DNA from: Alphaproteobacteria bacterium
Lineage (GTDB): Bacteria; Pseudomonadota; Alphaproteobacteria; Micropepsales; Micropepsaceae
Assembly (NCBI GenBank): GCA_025935155.1
Contig: JAICVV010000156.1
Location: 1 to 5,595 of the forward strand
Direction of reading: 5' to 3'
Length of the DNA stretch: 5,595 nt
The translations under genes and the position numbers were made by a program. The notes under the pieces were generated by a model. That model did not search any database. It was not told where the DNA came from and saw nothing but the letters and a program-made list of their open reading frames with translations. The stretch's first letter is position 1. Every line of letters begins with the position of its first letter. Below are positions 1 through 5,507 of this stretch, piece by piece.

Positions 1-35
1 AGGGGCGCTTGCAGATTTTTCCAGAGCCCGCGCAT
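1..35 (-). CDS. Start of an unrecognised gene, cut by the window edge
   Basis: An ATG at 35-33 opens a frame without stops to the window edge; 11 complete codons are visible, reading MRGLWKNLQAP. It begins 8 nt after the mce stop codon. A Shine-Dalgarno-like AGGG lies 6 nt before the ATG and overlaps the mce stop, the usual geometry of a downstream operon partner. Too little protein is visible to name a family. In many alphaproteobacteria a small membrane protein (DUF1467) follows mce, but these residues neither support nor exclude that. The call rests only on spacing and the SD-like sequence. Confidence 0.35.
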   Translation of the reverse strand, partial: MRGLWKNLQAP

Positions 36-43
36 CGGCCGCC

Positions 44-448
44 CTAAGCCTGTTCCAGCTCAATGAGCGTGCCGGCGAAATCCTTGGGATGAAGGAAGAG
101 GACCGGCTTTCCGTGGGCGCCGATGCGCGGCTCGCCGGAGCCGGTGATGGTGGCGCCCATTTCCTTCATACGATCGCGCGCGGCGTAGATATCGTCCACT
201 TCGTAGCAGATGTGATGCATGCCGCCGGCGGGGTTCTTCTCCAGAAAGCGAGCGATGGGGGAATTGGCGCCCAGCGGCTCCAGCAATTCGATCTTGGTGT
301 TGGGCAATTCCACGAACACGGTGACAACGCCGTGCTCAGGCAATGGCATTGGCTCGGATACCTTCGCACCCAGCGTGTTACGGTAGATGCCGGACGCCTT
401 CCGCACATCCGCCGTCGCAATCGCCACGTGATTCAATCTACCGATCAT
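44..448 (-). CDS. mce: Methylmalonyl-CoA epimerase (VOC superfamily)
   Basis: This 134-aa protein should interconvert (R)- and (S)-methylmalonyl-CoA in the cytoplasm, between propionyl-CoA carboxylase and methylmalonyl-CoA mutase, feeding propionyl units into succinyl-CoA. It has the family's usual length and shows two VOC (glyoxalase-fold) half-modules. The first starts with LNHVAIAT (residues 5-12) and ends with KIELLEP (52-58); the second has GGMHHICYEVDD (75-86) and ends with GTLIELEQ (126-133). The expected metal ligands are visible: His7, a residue of the KIELLEP strand (Glu54), His78 or His79, and Glu130. The sequence looks intact. The ATG at 448 has a short AGG 5 nt upstream, and the start lies 6 nt after the stop of the broken GloVer-repeat gene, so mce is either read through from that gene or has a promoter inside it. 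Confusion with another VOC enzyme is possible but unlikely given the full-length motif match. Confidence 0.93.
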   Translation of the reverse strand: MIGRLNHVAIATADVRKASGIYRNTLGAKVSEPMPLPEHGVVTVFVELPNTKIELLEPLGANSPIARFLEKNPAGGMHHICYEVDDIYAARDRMKEMGATITGSGEPRIGAHGKPVLFLHPKDFAGTLIELEQA

Positions 449-457
449 TCGCGCCTA

Positions 458-1491
458 CAGCGTGATCTCGTACACAGTCCCACCACCGTATTTCCCCCCA
501 CCGGCTGTTGTCCCATAAAGGCGACCGTCCGTCACATCCAATGTGGGCCTGCTGGCAGGGTTTGCGCCATCTTTGCCGCCTCTGAAATTGTGCAAAACGG
601 TCTGAACCCAATTCGCGCCATCAAAGGCGAGTTGAAAAACCGTCCCCATTCCATTTGTCCCCCCAAGATACGTTGCGCCGTACAAATTCCCACTGCCTGG
701 ATCGAGGTAGAGTCCAACCGGGCGCTTCCCGTCACCTGCTCCGGTAAATGTGTATACAACGTGGTACTGCAGGTCCGCCCCAACTTCGAAAATAACGCCT
801 GCACCATTGGCGCCGCCGTACTCCGTTACACCGTACACAGCGCCGTTGCTGCTTCTGGCCGTCAGGTCGACGGGATCGAGCCCTTCATCGCTTCCGTCGA
901 GCGCGTGCAGAACGCTCTCCTTCCATTTCCCCTGTTTCTCAAAAAGTAGAAAAACGTTACCGGCGTTTGCATCCCCTCCCATCGACGTGGTCCCGATGAC
1001 GCTGTGCGCCGAAGACCATCTCTGTAATTGGGTCGTCGGCACGCAACCCTGTGAGTAGGAATCGAAGCTGAAAAGGATGCTGTAAGTACCCGCGCCATCG
1101 ATCTGGAACACCGTTCCACAACCGAAGTTGCCCCCCTGTGCGGTGGTGCCATATAACGTGGCTGTCTTTTGATCCAACAGGAGCGCAGCTTGGGGCTGCT
1201 GACCGTCGCTGCCGCTGCCGTCGAATCCGTACAGAGTCGTTTGCGTCCAAGCCGTCCATCGCGGACAAGCGAGAAAACTGTTCCAGCCTCGCCGTTTGGT
1301 CCCCCCGTCGTAACGCCATAGAGAGTTTGTGAATTGGTGCCGTTAATCGCGCCGGCGCTAGGATAAGAAGCGTCGCCTCCATTGAAAGAATAGATTTCCT
1401 TCTCTTTCCACCCGTTCCTGGTTGGCTTCATCTCGTACACTGTGCCGAGATTTTGGACGCCACCAGCCATAGTCGTGCCGTACAATGTTCC
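458..1491 (-). repeat. Seven protein-level tandem repeats (GloVer units)
   Basis: The conserved tyrosine of LYG/VYG recurs at intervals of 54, 56, 52, 54, 51 and 55 residues once the frameshift is corrected. The unit cores are GTLYGTTMAGG, QTLYGVTTGG, ATLYGTTAQGG, SVIGTTSMGG (degenerate, Ile for Tyr), AVYGVTEYGG, NLYGATYLGG and RLYGTTAGGG. Each is followed by a G-x-(T/V/N)-(V/I)-(F/Y) strand. Seven units of about 54 residues would suit a seven-bladed beta-propeller; that fold is an inference from repeat number and length. Confidence 0.8.
1252..1257 (-). other. Frameshift site in the GloVer-repeat gene
   Basis: On the minus strand the codons GAT GGA (1260-1255) are followed by CGGCTTGGACG. 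In the incoming frame this reads DG-RLGRKRL, which is unlike the repeat. Re-reading the A at 1255 gives DG-T-AWTQTTLYGFDG, which matches the equivalent part of a later unit (DGANWVQTVLHNF). The simplest explanation is loss of one A from an ancestral GGAACG. No slippery heptamer or obvious downstream pseudoknot is visible, so programmed -1 frameshifting is not favoured. Confidence 0.75.
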
Positions 1492-1663
1492 GGATTTCTC
1501 AAGCAGCAATTGCCCGTATGGAAAAACGTTTGCCGGGAAATTGTGGAGAACCACTTCGCTCGAAGCATCCGCACCTCCGGCCGGAACCAATACCGACATC
1601 GCGGATATGACCAGGCTACTCAAAACATTATGCGTCTTCATTTGTGACATCCCTTCGACTTGT

Positions 1664-1710
1664 AGCGATCATCGCTCATTGCATTAAATCGGCAAGCGGT
1701 TGGGCACCAA
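1664..1710 (-). promoter_or_regulatory. Possible promoter and small palindrome for the GloVer-repeat gene
   Basis: On the minus strand a TTGGTG (1710-1705) is followed after 16 nt by TTTAAT (1688-1683), which matches the -10 consensus at five of six positions; the -35 matches at only three. Transcription would start near 1676. Just there is a palindrome, AGCGAT-C-ATCGCT (1664-1676), which could be an operator or a short leader hairpin. The 115-bp gap between lipA and this gene shows no convincing rho-independent terminator for lipA. All of this is pattern inspection only. Confidence 0.27.
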
Positions 1711-1756
1711 TCTCGTAGAGACGGGGCCGCTCGGGGGACCAGCCTGGCGATAACGT

Positions 1757-2710
1757 TCAGGGCATCGAGCCTCGAGCCGCCTGCAACTGCGAGAAATCGG
1801 AATCGGCGTGGTAGGAGGAGCGGGTCAGCGGCGACGCGGACACCATCAGGAAGCCCTTGGCGCGGGCGATCGCTTCCAGCGACTGGAATTCCTCCGGCGA
1901 CCAGAAGCGGTCGAGCGGCGCGTGCTTGCGCGTGGGCTGCAGATATTGGCCGATGGTGAGGAAATCCACGCGCGCCGCGCGCAGATCGTCCATCACCTGC
2001 ATGATCTCTTCGCGGGCCTCGCCAAGCCCCACCATCAATCCGGATTTGGTGAAGCCGGTGAGCGCCAGTTCCTTCGCGCGCTCCAGCAGACGCAAGCTGG
2101 CGTAATAGCGCGCGCCGGGACGTACCGTGAGATAAAGCCGCGGCACGGTTTCCAGATTGTGGTTGAACACATCCGGCCGTGCATCCATGACCACTTCCAG
2201 CGCGCCGTCCTTGCGCAGGAAATCCGGCGTCAGCACTTCCACCGTGGTGCCGGGCGATGCTTCGCGAATGGCGCGAATGGTTTGCGCGAAGTGTTCGGCG
2301 CCGCCGTCCGGCAGATCGTCGCGATCCACCGAGGTGATCACCACGTGTTTCAGCCCCAGCTTCGCCACCGCGCGGCCGACATTCATCGGTTCTTCTGAAT
2401 CCAGCGCGCCGGGCAAGCCCGTCTTCACATTGCAGAAGGCGCAGGCGCGCGTGCAGGTGTCGCCCATGATCATCATGGTCGCGTGGCGGTTGGTCCAGCA
2501 TTCGCCGATGTTGGGACAACCGGCCTCCTCGCACACGGTATGCAGGCCGTGCCCGCGCACGATGGATCTGGTTTCCGCGTAGCCGCGGGAGACGGGCGCC
2601 TTCACCCGAATCCAGTCCGGCTTGCGCAGCACGGCCGTATCGGGCCGGTGGGCCTTCTCGGGGTGGCGGAGCGCGCGGCGATCTTCTGCCAGGTCGAGCA
2701 CAATGGTCAT
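1757..2710 (-). CDS. lipA: Lipoyl synthase
   Basis: This 317-aa radical-SAM enzyme inserts two sulfurs into protein-bound octanoyl groups, making the lipoyl cofactor of pyruvate and 2-oxoglutarate dehydrogenases and the glycine cleavage system. All key residues are present. C60, C65 and C71 (C-x4-C-x5-C) bind the auxiliary, sulfur-donating 4Fe-4S cluster. C86, C90 and C93 (C-x3-C-x2-C) bind the SAM cluster. The C-terminal RSSY motif (297-300) supplies the serine ligand. Further family landmarks are [13 protein letters not shown] (126-138), [13 protein letters not shown] (191-203), [10 protein letters not shown] (222-231) and IGQYLQPT (263-270). An upstream in-frame ATG at 2800 would add 30 non-conserved residues read through a mobile-looking repeat, so the ATG at 2710 is chosen. 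No good Shine-Dalgarno precedes it. A TATATT lies 9 nt upstream and could be a -10 giving a nearly leaderless mRNA. The start may once have been coupled to an upstream frame. Confidence 0.96.
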   Translation of the reverse strand: MTIVLDLAEDRRALRHPEKAHRPDTAVLRKPDWIRVKAPVSRGYAETRSIVRGHGLHTVCEEAGCPNIGECWTNRHATMMIMGDTCTRACAFCNVKTGLPGALDSEEPMNVGRAVAKLGLKHVVITSVDRDDLPDGGAEHFAQTIRAIREASPGTTVEVLTPDFLRKDGALEVVMDARPDVFNHNLETVPRLYLTVRPGARYYASLRLLERAKELALTGFTKSGLMVGLGEAREEIMQVMDDLRAARVDFLTIGQYLQPTRKHAPLDRFWSPEEFQSLEAIARAKGFLMVSASPLTRSSYHADSDFSQLQAARGSMP

Positions 2711-2751
2711 GAGGCAGAAATATAGAGGGTGAGTCTGCGGAAAGCACCTTG

Positions 2752-2759
2752 CCCCCTCC
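2752..2759. repeat. Left copy of 8-bp direct repeat (candidate target-site duplication)
   Basis: CCCCCTCC directly abuts the left terminal inverted repeat of the 75-bp element and is identical to 2835-2842 at the other end. Its low complexity weakens the case a little. Confidence 0.55.
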
Positions 2760-2834
2760 ACCCCGCCTGTAAATCGCGCATGATATCCAGGCGCGTTCAA
2801 GAATTGCGTTTCCGGCGCGATTTACTGGCGGGGT
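2760..2834. mobile_element. 75-bp MITE-like element with 20-bp terminal inverted repeats
   Basis: The left end (2760-2779) and the reverse complement of the right end (2815-2834) agree at 19 of 20 bases. They share ACCCCGCC, then T on the left against A on the right, then GTAAATCGCGC. Between them is a 35-nt core (2780-2814) with no coding capacity. Immediately outside each end is the same 8-mer, CCCCCTCC, as expected for a target-site duplication. A small non-autonomous transposable element moved by a transposase encoded elsewhere is the best explanation. The parent family cannot be named from the ends alone. Alternatively it is a REP-like palindrome whose C-rich flanks resemble each other by chance. 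Confidence 0.6.
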
Positions 2835-2842
2835 CCCCCTCC
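2835..2842. repeat. Right copy of 8-bp direct repeat (candidate target-site duplication)
   Basis: CCCCCTCC directly follows the right terminal inverted repeat and also forms part of the left arm of the GC-rich hairpin at 2838-2860. This suggests the element landed inside that palindrome. Confidence 0.55.
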
Positions 2843-2860
2843 CCCGCTGCGCGGGGGAGG
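2838..2860. repeat. GC-rich palindrome, 10-bp stem with a 3-nt loop
   Basis: CCTCCCCCGC (2838-2847) and GCGGGGGAGG (2851-2860) are perfectly complementary around the loop TGC. No T-tract follows on either strand, so this is not a classical terminator. It resembles the dispersed intergenic palindromes (REP-like) frequent in alphaproteobacterial genomes. A weaker 7-bp inverted repeat, GCAGAGA (2887-2893) with TCTCTGC (2905-2911), lies between it and the next palindrome. Confidence 0.65.
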
Positions 2861-2902
2861 AACCGATCGATTCTTCCCCTCGCCTTGCAGAGAGAGCGGG
2901 CG

Positions 2903-2964
2903 GTTCTCTGCGCCTCCGCGCCTCTGCGCGAAAAAGTCTTTCGGCACGCGGAGCCGCGGAGAAC
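2903..2964. repeat. Imperfect palindromic repeat of the CTCCGCG type
   Basis: The left arm 2903-2920 (GTTCTCTGCGCCTCCGCG) pairs with 2947-2964 at 16 of 18 positions, enclosing a 26-nt loop. Both arms contain the CTCCGCG/CGCGGAG unit repeated with 8-9 bp spacing, a pattern seen in dispersed intergenic repeats of many proteobacteria. No clear target-site duplication is visible. It lies where the LKHG protein stops looking like protein, so it may have replaced that gene's original 3' end. Confidence 0.6.
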
Positions 2965-3218
2965 GCGGAAGATGCCTCGGCGGCGCCACTCCGGAAGCCC
3001 CAACCACCGGCCTGTTCGCATTTGTGCCAGGCTTGGAGCTGCGCCATTTTGAAATTCAGGTGGCGGACCAGGCGGCGCACGGCGTTATGGCGACCGCGAG
3101 CGGCCTGGGAGAAGCCGCCGTGCTTCAGCCGGTTGCGATTGCCCGGCTGGGCACCGCGCCGGCGCCGCGGCGGAAAGTGCCGCACGCCGGCGAAGAGCGA
3201 TGTGGCTTCCGCCGTCAT
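2964..3218 (-). CDS. Small basic protein with GNRNRLKHG motif; 3' end unresolved
   Basis: The frame starts at the ATG at 3218, which overlaps the upstream gene's TGA as ATGA; no Shine-Dalgarno is visible, so translation probably depends on coupling. The first 70 residues look real: a basic segment PPRRRRGAQPGNRNRLKHGGFS (16-37), then a helical, Arg-rich stretch HNAVRRLVRHLNFKMAQLQAW (44-64). The G-x-P-x-GN-x-N-x-L-x-HG signature occurs in short uncharacterised proteins of alphaproteobacteria and in some phage terminase small-subunit-like proteins; its function is unknown to me. DNA or RNA binding is a guess from the charge. I end the entry where the palindromic repeat begins. The frame stays open far beyond, through the repeats and across all of lipA, which is a shadow. 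The gene may be truncated, run-on or broken by repeat insertion. Confidence 0.45.
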
Positions 3219-3730
3219 TCGGAAATTTGCGAAACTGGCGGCTCAGAGTTCCCAAAGTTCCCATTCGAACCTCCAGAAATTGGGAGGGGGGTACCGTTTT
3301 CCGAGATTCCGTGCGCCGGGCGGCCATCCGGTCCGCGCGATCTGTCCAGCACATAGGTTCGCTTGTTCTTCCAGTCCCACAGCGTTTCATCGTTCAGCCA
3401 AATCGATGTGTCTTCTTCTCCGTCGGCATCGAAAGGGCCAGACGTTGCAATCTCCTGGCGCCGCACATTGATGTTGTGCTCGAACTTGCTGCCGCGCATT
3501 GCCGCGATGCTGTGGCCCAGCTTGGCGCTGACCTTCAATAGCGCCACGGCATCGGTGTAGGCGCGGCTGCGCGCGTGGCCGAATTCGTCCCGCTCCGGAT
3601 CGACAGCGCGGGCATCGGCGAACAGCGCAGCGACGGCGGCTGCCACGTTCTGCAAATCGGTTTCCAGCGATGTGACTGCGGGTGAGGTTTGTGCCGGCGT
3701 GTTTTGGCCGCCGCCGTCGGTTGCTTCCAT
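3215..3730 (-). CDS. Hypothetical protein, 171 aa, first gene of a coupled pair
   Basis: I do not recognise a named family. The N-terminus is polar and low-complexity (GGGQNTPAQTSP). A predicted helical core follows, from about residue 20 to 90, including LQNVAAAVAALFADARAVD, the segment DEFGHARSRAYTDAVALLK, and KLGHSIAAMRGSKFEHNINV. The C-terminal third has a Trp-rich patch (WLNDETLWDW) and a Gly/Asn-rich tail (SGGSNGNFGNSEPP), part of which comes from a DNA direct repeat, AGTTCCCA, at 3247-3254 and 3256-3263. There is no signal peptide or membrane segment. The start at 3730 is preferred over the ATG at 3742 because GGAG lies exactly 6 nt upstream of it. The stop overlaps the next start (ATGA, 3218-3215), so the two products are probably made together. 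The regular helical core and coupling argue for a real gene. Confidence 0.7.
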   Translation of the reverse strand: MEATDGGGQNTPAQTSPAVTSLETDLQNVAAAVAALFADARAVDPERDEFGHARSRAYTDAVALLKVSAKLGHSIAAMRGSKFEHNINVRRQEIATSGPFDADGEEDTSIWLNDETLWDWKNKRTYVLDRSRGPDGRPAHGISENGTPLPISGGSNGNFGNSEPPVSQISE

Positions 3731-3734
3731 TTGG

Positions 3735-3740
3735 CTCTCC
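3735..3740 (-). promoter_or_regulatory. Ribosome binding site deciding the 3730 start
   Basis: GGAGAG on the minus strand: the GGAG core at 3740-3737 sits 6 nt before the ATG at 3730. It overlaps the alternative upstream ATG at 3742, which itself lacks a good Shine-Dalgarno. This favours the shorter, 171-aa product. Confidence 0.55.
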
Positions 3741-3742
3741 AT

Positions 3743-3905
3743 CTTTGCGGCAATTCTATCGCGGAATCCGCAATGGGGAACGAATGGAAAACATTAAATC
3801 GCAAGACATTGGTATTGCTATGGATTTGGCGCGGGTTCAACGACGCAGGCGGGGAACGGGCCGCCGCGCCTCTCATTCGCGAATGAATCGAAATAGAGTG
3901 CGCGC
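3743..3905. promoter_or_regulatory. Divergent intergenic region, probable promoters in both directions
   Basis: This 163-bp gap separates the minus-strand hypothetical pair from the plus-strand ligase and is AT-richer than its surroundings around 3775-3830. For the minus strand a TAGAAT (3758-3753) matches five of six -10 positions, without a good -35. A second candidate is the TTTAAT at 3799-3794. An 11-bp palindrome GCGGAATCCGC (3761-3771) lies inside a second pairing, TTGCGG (3745-3750) with CCGCAA (3768-3773), so alternative hairpins can form near the leader. For the plus strand no convincing -35/-10 pair is seen. Only a weak AGAG precedes the ligase ATG. Confidence 0.35.
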
Positions 3906-5507
3906 ATGAGTCTTGCCACGGTCGCCGCCGCATCGGGCGAAGAAATCGTGCCGTTCGACATCACGCGCGCGGAGAAATCCATTTTCCAGGCGCTGCTGGA
4001 TTCGCGCGCGCAATATGGCGGCAAGAAGGTCGCCATCGTCGACGGCGATGAGCGCGCCTATAGCTATGATGACATCGTCAAGGCGTCGCTGGCGCTGGGA
4101 CATGCGCTGAAGAAGGGCACGCGGCCCGGCGAAGCCGTGGGGCTGATGTTGCCCACCAGCGCAGGCGCGGTGTTTTCGTTCTTCGGCACCTGCGCGTATG
4201 GCCGCGTGCCGGCGATGCTGAATTTCACGTCCGGTGCGGCCGGACTCAAATCGGCCATCGGCATCGCCAAAGCACGTCGCGTGGTGACGGCGAGGCGCTT
4301 CATTCACATGGCCAGGCTCGAGCCGCTGATCGAAGAGCTGAAGGACGCGGCTGAGATCGTTTATCTCGAAGATGTGCGCAAACGGATTTCGCTGGCCGGC
4401 AAGCTGGCGGCCGGCATCGGCGTGGTTCTGCCGGGCGTCATCGTCAGCCGCCCGGAAGACGGCACCCCGGCTGTCATTCTTTTTACCTCGGGAACAGAGG
4501 GCGTGCCGAAAGGCGTGGCGCTGTCGCACAGCAATCTGCTCGCCAATGTGGAGCAGGTGCGCTCGCACATTACGCTCTATCCCACGGACATCCTGTTCAA
4601 CCCGTTGCCCACCTTCCACTGTTTCGGCCTGACGGTGGGCGCGCTGATGCCGCTGCTGCTGGGAATCAAGGTGGTGTTTCATCCGACGCCTTTGCAGCCG
4701 CATGAGATCGTCCGGCGTATCAACGCGTCCGGCGCCACCATTCTGCTCTCGACCGATACGTTCATCTCGCAATATGCGCGCGCCGGCGACCAGGGCGATT
4801 TGAGCGCACTGCGGCTTGCCGTGTGCGGCGCGGAGCGGCTGCGCGATGAAACGCGCGCGCTGTTCCGGCGCAAACATTCGATCGAACTGCTGGAGGGTTA
4901 TGGCGTGACGGAGGCCTCGCCTGTGATAGCGGCTAACCAGCCCGGCGCGAACCGTCACGGCACGGTCGGCCGGTTGCTGAAGGATATCGAAGCGCGGCTG
5001 GAGCCGGTGGAAGGAATCCCGCACGCCGGGCGTCTGTCGATCAAGGGCCCGAACGTCATGATGGGCTACATGCTGGCAGATAATCCGGGCGCGATCGTGC
5101 CGCCACCAGCTGGCTGGTACGACACGGGCGATATCGTCAGCATCGACGAGGAAGGATTCATTTCGATCAAGGGCCGGGTGAAGCGGTTCGCGAAAGTGGG
5201 CGGCGAAATTGTTTCTCTGGCGGTGGTGGAGAACGTGGCCTCCGCGCTGTGGCCGGACGATGCGCATGCCGCCATCGCAATGCCGGATGCGCGCAAGGGC
5301 GAGCAGGTGGTGCTGGTGACCACGAACCGCGAAGCCAATCGCCACGACATCGTGGGCTGGGCGCAGAATCACGGCGTGCCGGAAATCGCGGTGCCGCGGC
5401 GGATTGTGTATGTCGATGAAGTGCCGGTGCTGGGAACCGGCAAGACCGACTACACCAAAGTGCAGACTATGGTGGCCGACCGGCCGGCGGAGCAGACCGC
5501 CGCCTGA
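3906..5507 (+). CDS. AMP-dependent acyl-ACP/acyl-CoA synthetase, Aas C-terminal-like
   Basis: This 533-aa enzyme of the acyl-adenylate-forming (ANL) superfamily should activate a fatty acid with ATP and pass the acyl group to a thiol carrier. The closest resemblance I see is to the synthetase half of Aas, which loads acyl carrier protein in lysophospholipid and fatty-acid recycling, rather than to FadD. Motifs are in order: the P-loop LFTSGTEGVPKGVALSH (192-208), PLPTFHCFGLT (233-243), EGYGVTEASP (330-339), WYDTGD (404-409) with the ATP-ribose-binding Asp, IKGRVKRFAKVGGE (421-434) with hinge and Arg, and GTGKTDY (510-516) with the catalytic Lys513. The start at 3906 has only a weak SD, but homology should begin within about 20 residues of it. 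In many proteobacteria this domain is fused to a PlsC-type acyltransferase (sometimes also an LplT-like transporter); here it stands alone. Whether ACP or CoA is the acceptor cannot be read from sequence. Confidence 0.88.
   Translation: MSLATVAAASGEEIVPFDITRAEKSIFQALLDSRAQYGGKKVAIVDGDERAYSYDDIVKASLALGHALKKGTRPGEAVGLMLPTSAGAVFSFFGTCAYGRVPAMLNFTSGAAGLKSAIGIAKARRVVTARRFIHMARLEPLIEELKDAAEIVYLEDVRKRISLAGKLAAGIGVVLPGVIVSRPEDGTPAVILFTSGTEGVPKGVALSHSNLLANVEQVRSHITLYPTDILFNPLPTFHCFGLTVGALMPLLLGIKVVFHPTPLQPHEIVRRINASGATILLSTDTFISQYARAGDQGDLSALRLAVCGAERLRDETRALFRRKHSIELLEGYGVTEASPVIAANQPGANRHGTVGRLLKDIEARLEPVEGIPHAGRLSIKGPNVMMGYMLADNPGAIVPPPAGWYDTGDIVSIDEEGFISIKGRVKRFAKVGGEIVSLAVVENVASALWPDDAHAAIAMPDARKGEQVVLVTTNREANRHDIVGWAQNHGVPEIAVPRRIVYVDEVPVLGTGKTDYTKVQTMVADRPAEQTAA

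Larger units (their letters stand above)
455..1641 (-). pseudogene. Secreted GloVer-type tandem-repeat protein, split by a one-base frameshift
   Basis: Two overlapping minus-strand frames together make one protein of about 395 aa. The upstream part (1641 to about 1255) starts with a signal-peptide-like stretch: MKTHN, a hydrophobic run LVISAMSVLV, then AGGADA with likely cleavage after ADA. The downstream part (about 1252 to 455) continues the same repeat in the next frame. Seven units carry the core LYGTT-x-GG-x(3-4)-G-TVF/Y, as in proteins named 'choice-of-anchor tandem repeat GloVer-containing'. The protein ends directly after the seventh unit, with no visible sorting anchor. Their function is unknown; export to periplasm, surface or outside is inferred. 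The start at 1641 is preferred over the ATG at 1650 because an AAGGG sits 9 nt before the former but abuts the latter. Without frameshift correction the upstream frame runs out of repeat sequence after about 130 residues and stops near 862. This is a real pseudogene, phase variation or a sequencing error. Confidence 0.8.

Noticed and set aside
89..949. A 286-aa plus-strand open frame opposite mce and the GloVer gene.
   Set aside because: It crosses two well-supported minus-strand genes and their junction, and its product has no domain-like character; it is an antisense shadow.
1240..1265. Programmed -1 ribosomal frameshift in the GloVer gene.
   Set aside because: No X-XXY-YYZ slippery heptamer is present at GATGGACGG, and no strong downstream structure was seen; a simple one-base deletion explains it.
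2711..2800. Extended lipA start at 2800, adding 30 residues.
   Set aside because: The extension is read through the MITE-like element and its flanks, and LipA proteins normally begin close to the MTIVLDL start at 2710.
2838..2860. GC-rich hairpin as a rho-independent terminator between the LKHG gene and lipA.
   Set aside because: No run of T follows the stem on either strand; it fits a dispersed palindromic repeat better.
1638..2963. Continuation of the LKHG frame as a single 526-aa protein reaching past lipA.
   Set aside because: After about residue 85 the translation runs through palindromic repeats and then through lipA in another frame, giving Arg/Ala/Gly-rich sequence. The intact lipA motifs show which frame is real.
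2752..2964. CRISPR-like array or tandem repeat cluster upstream of lipA.
   Set aside because: The repeats are inverted pairs of three different sequences, not a regularly spaced direct repeat with unique spacers.
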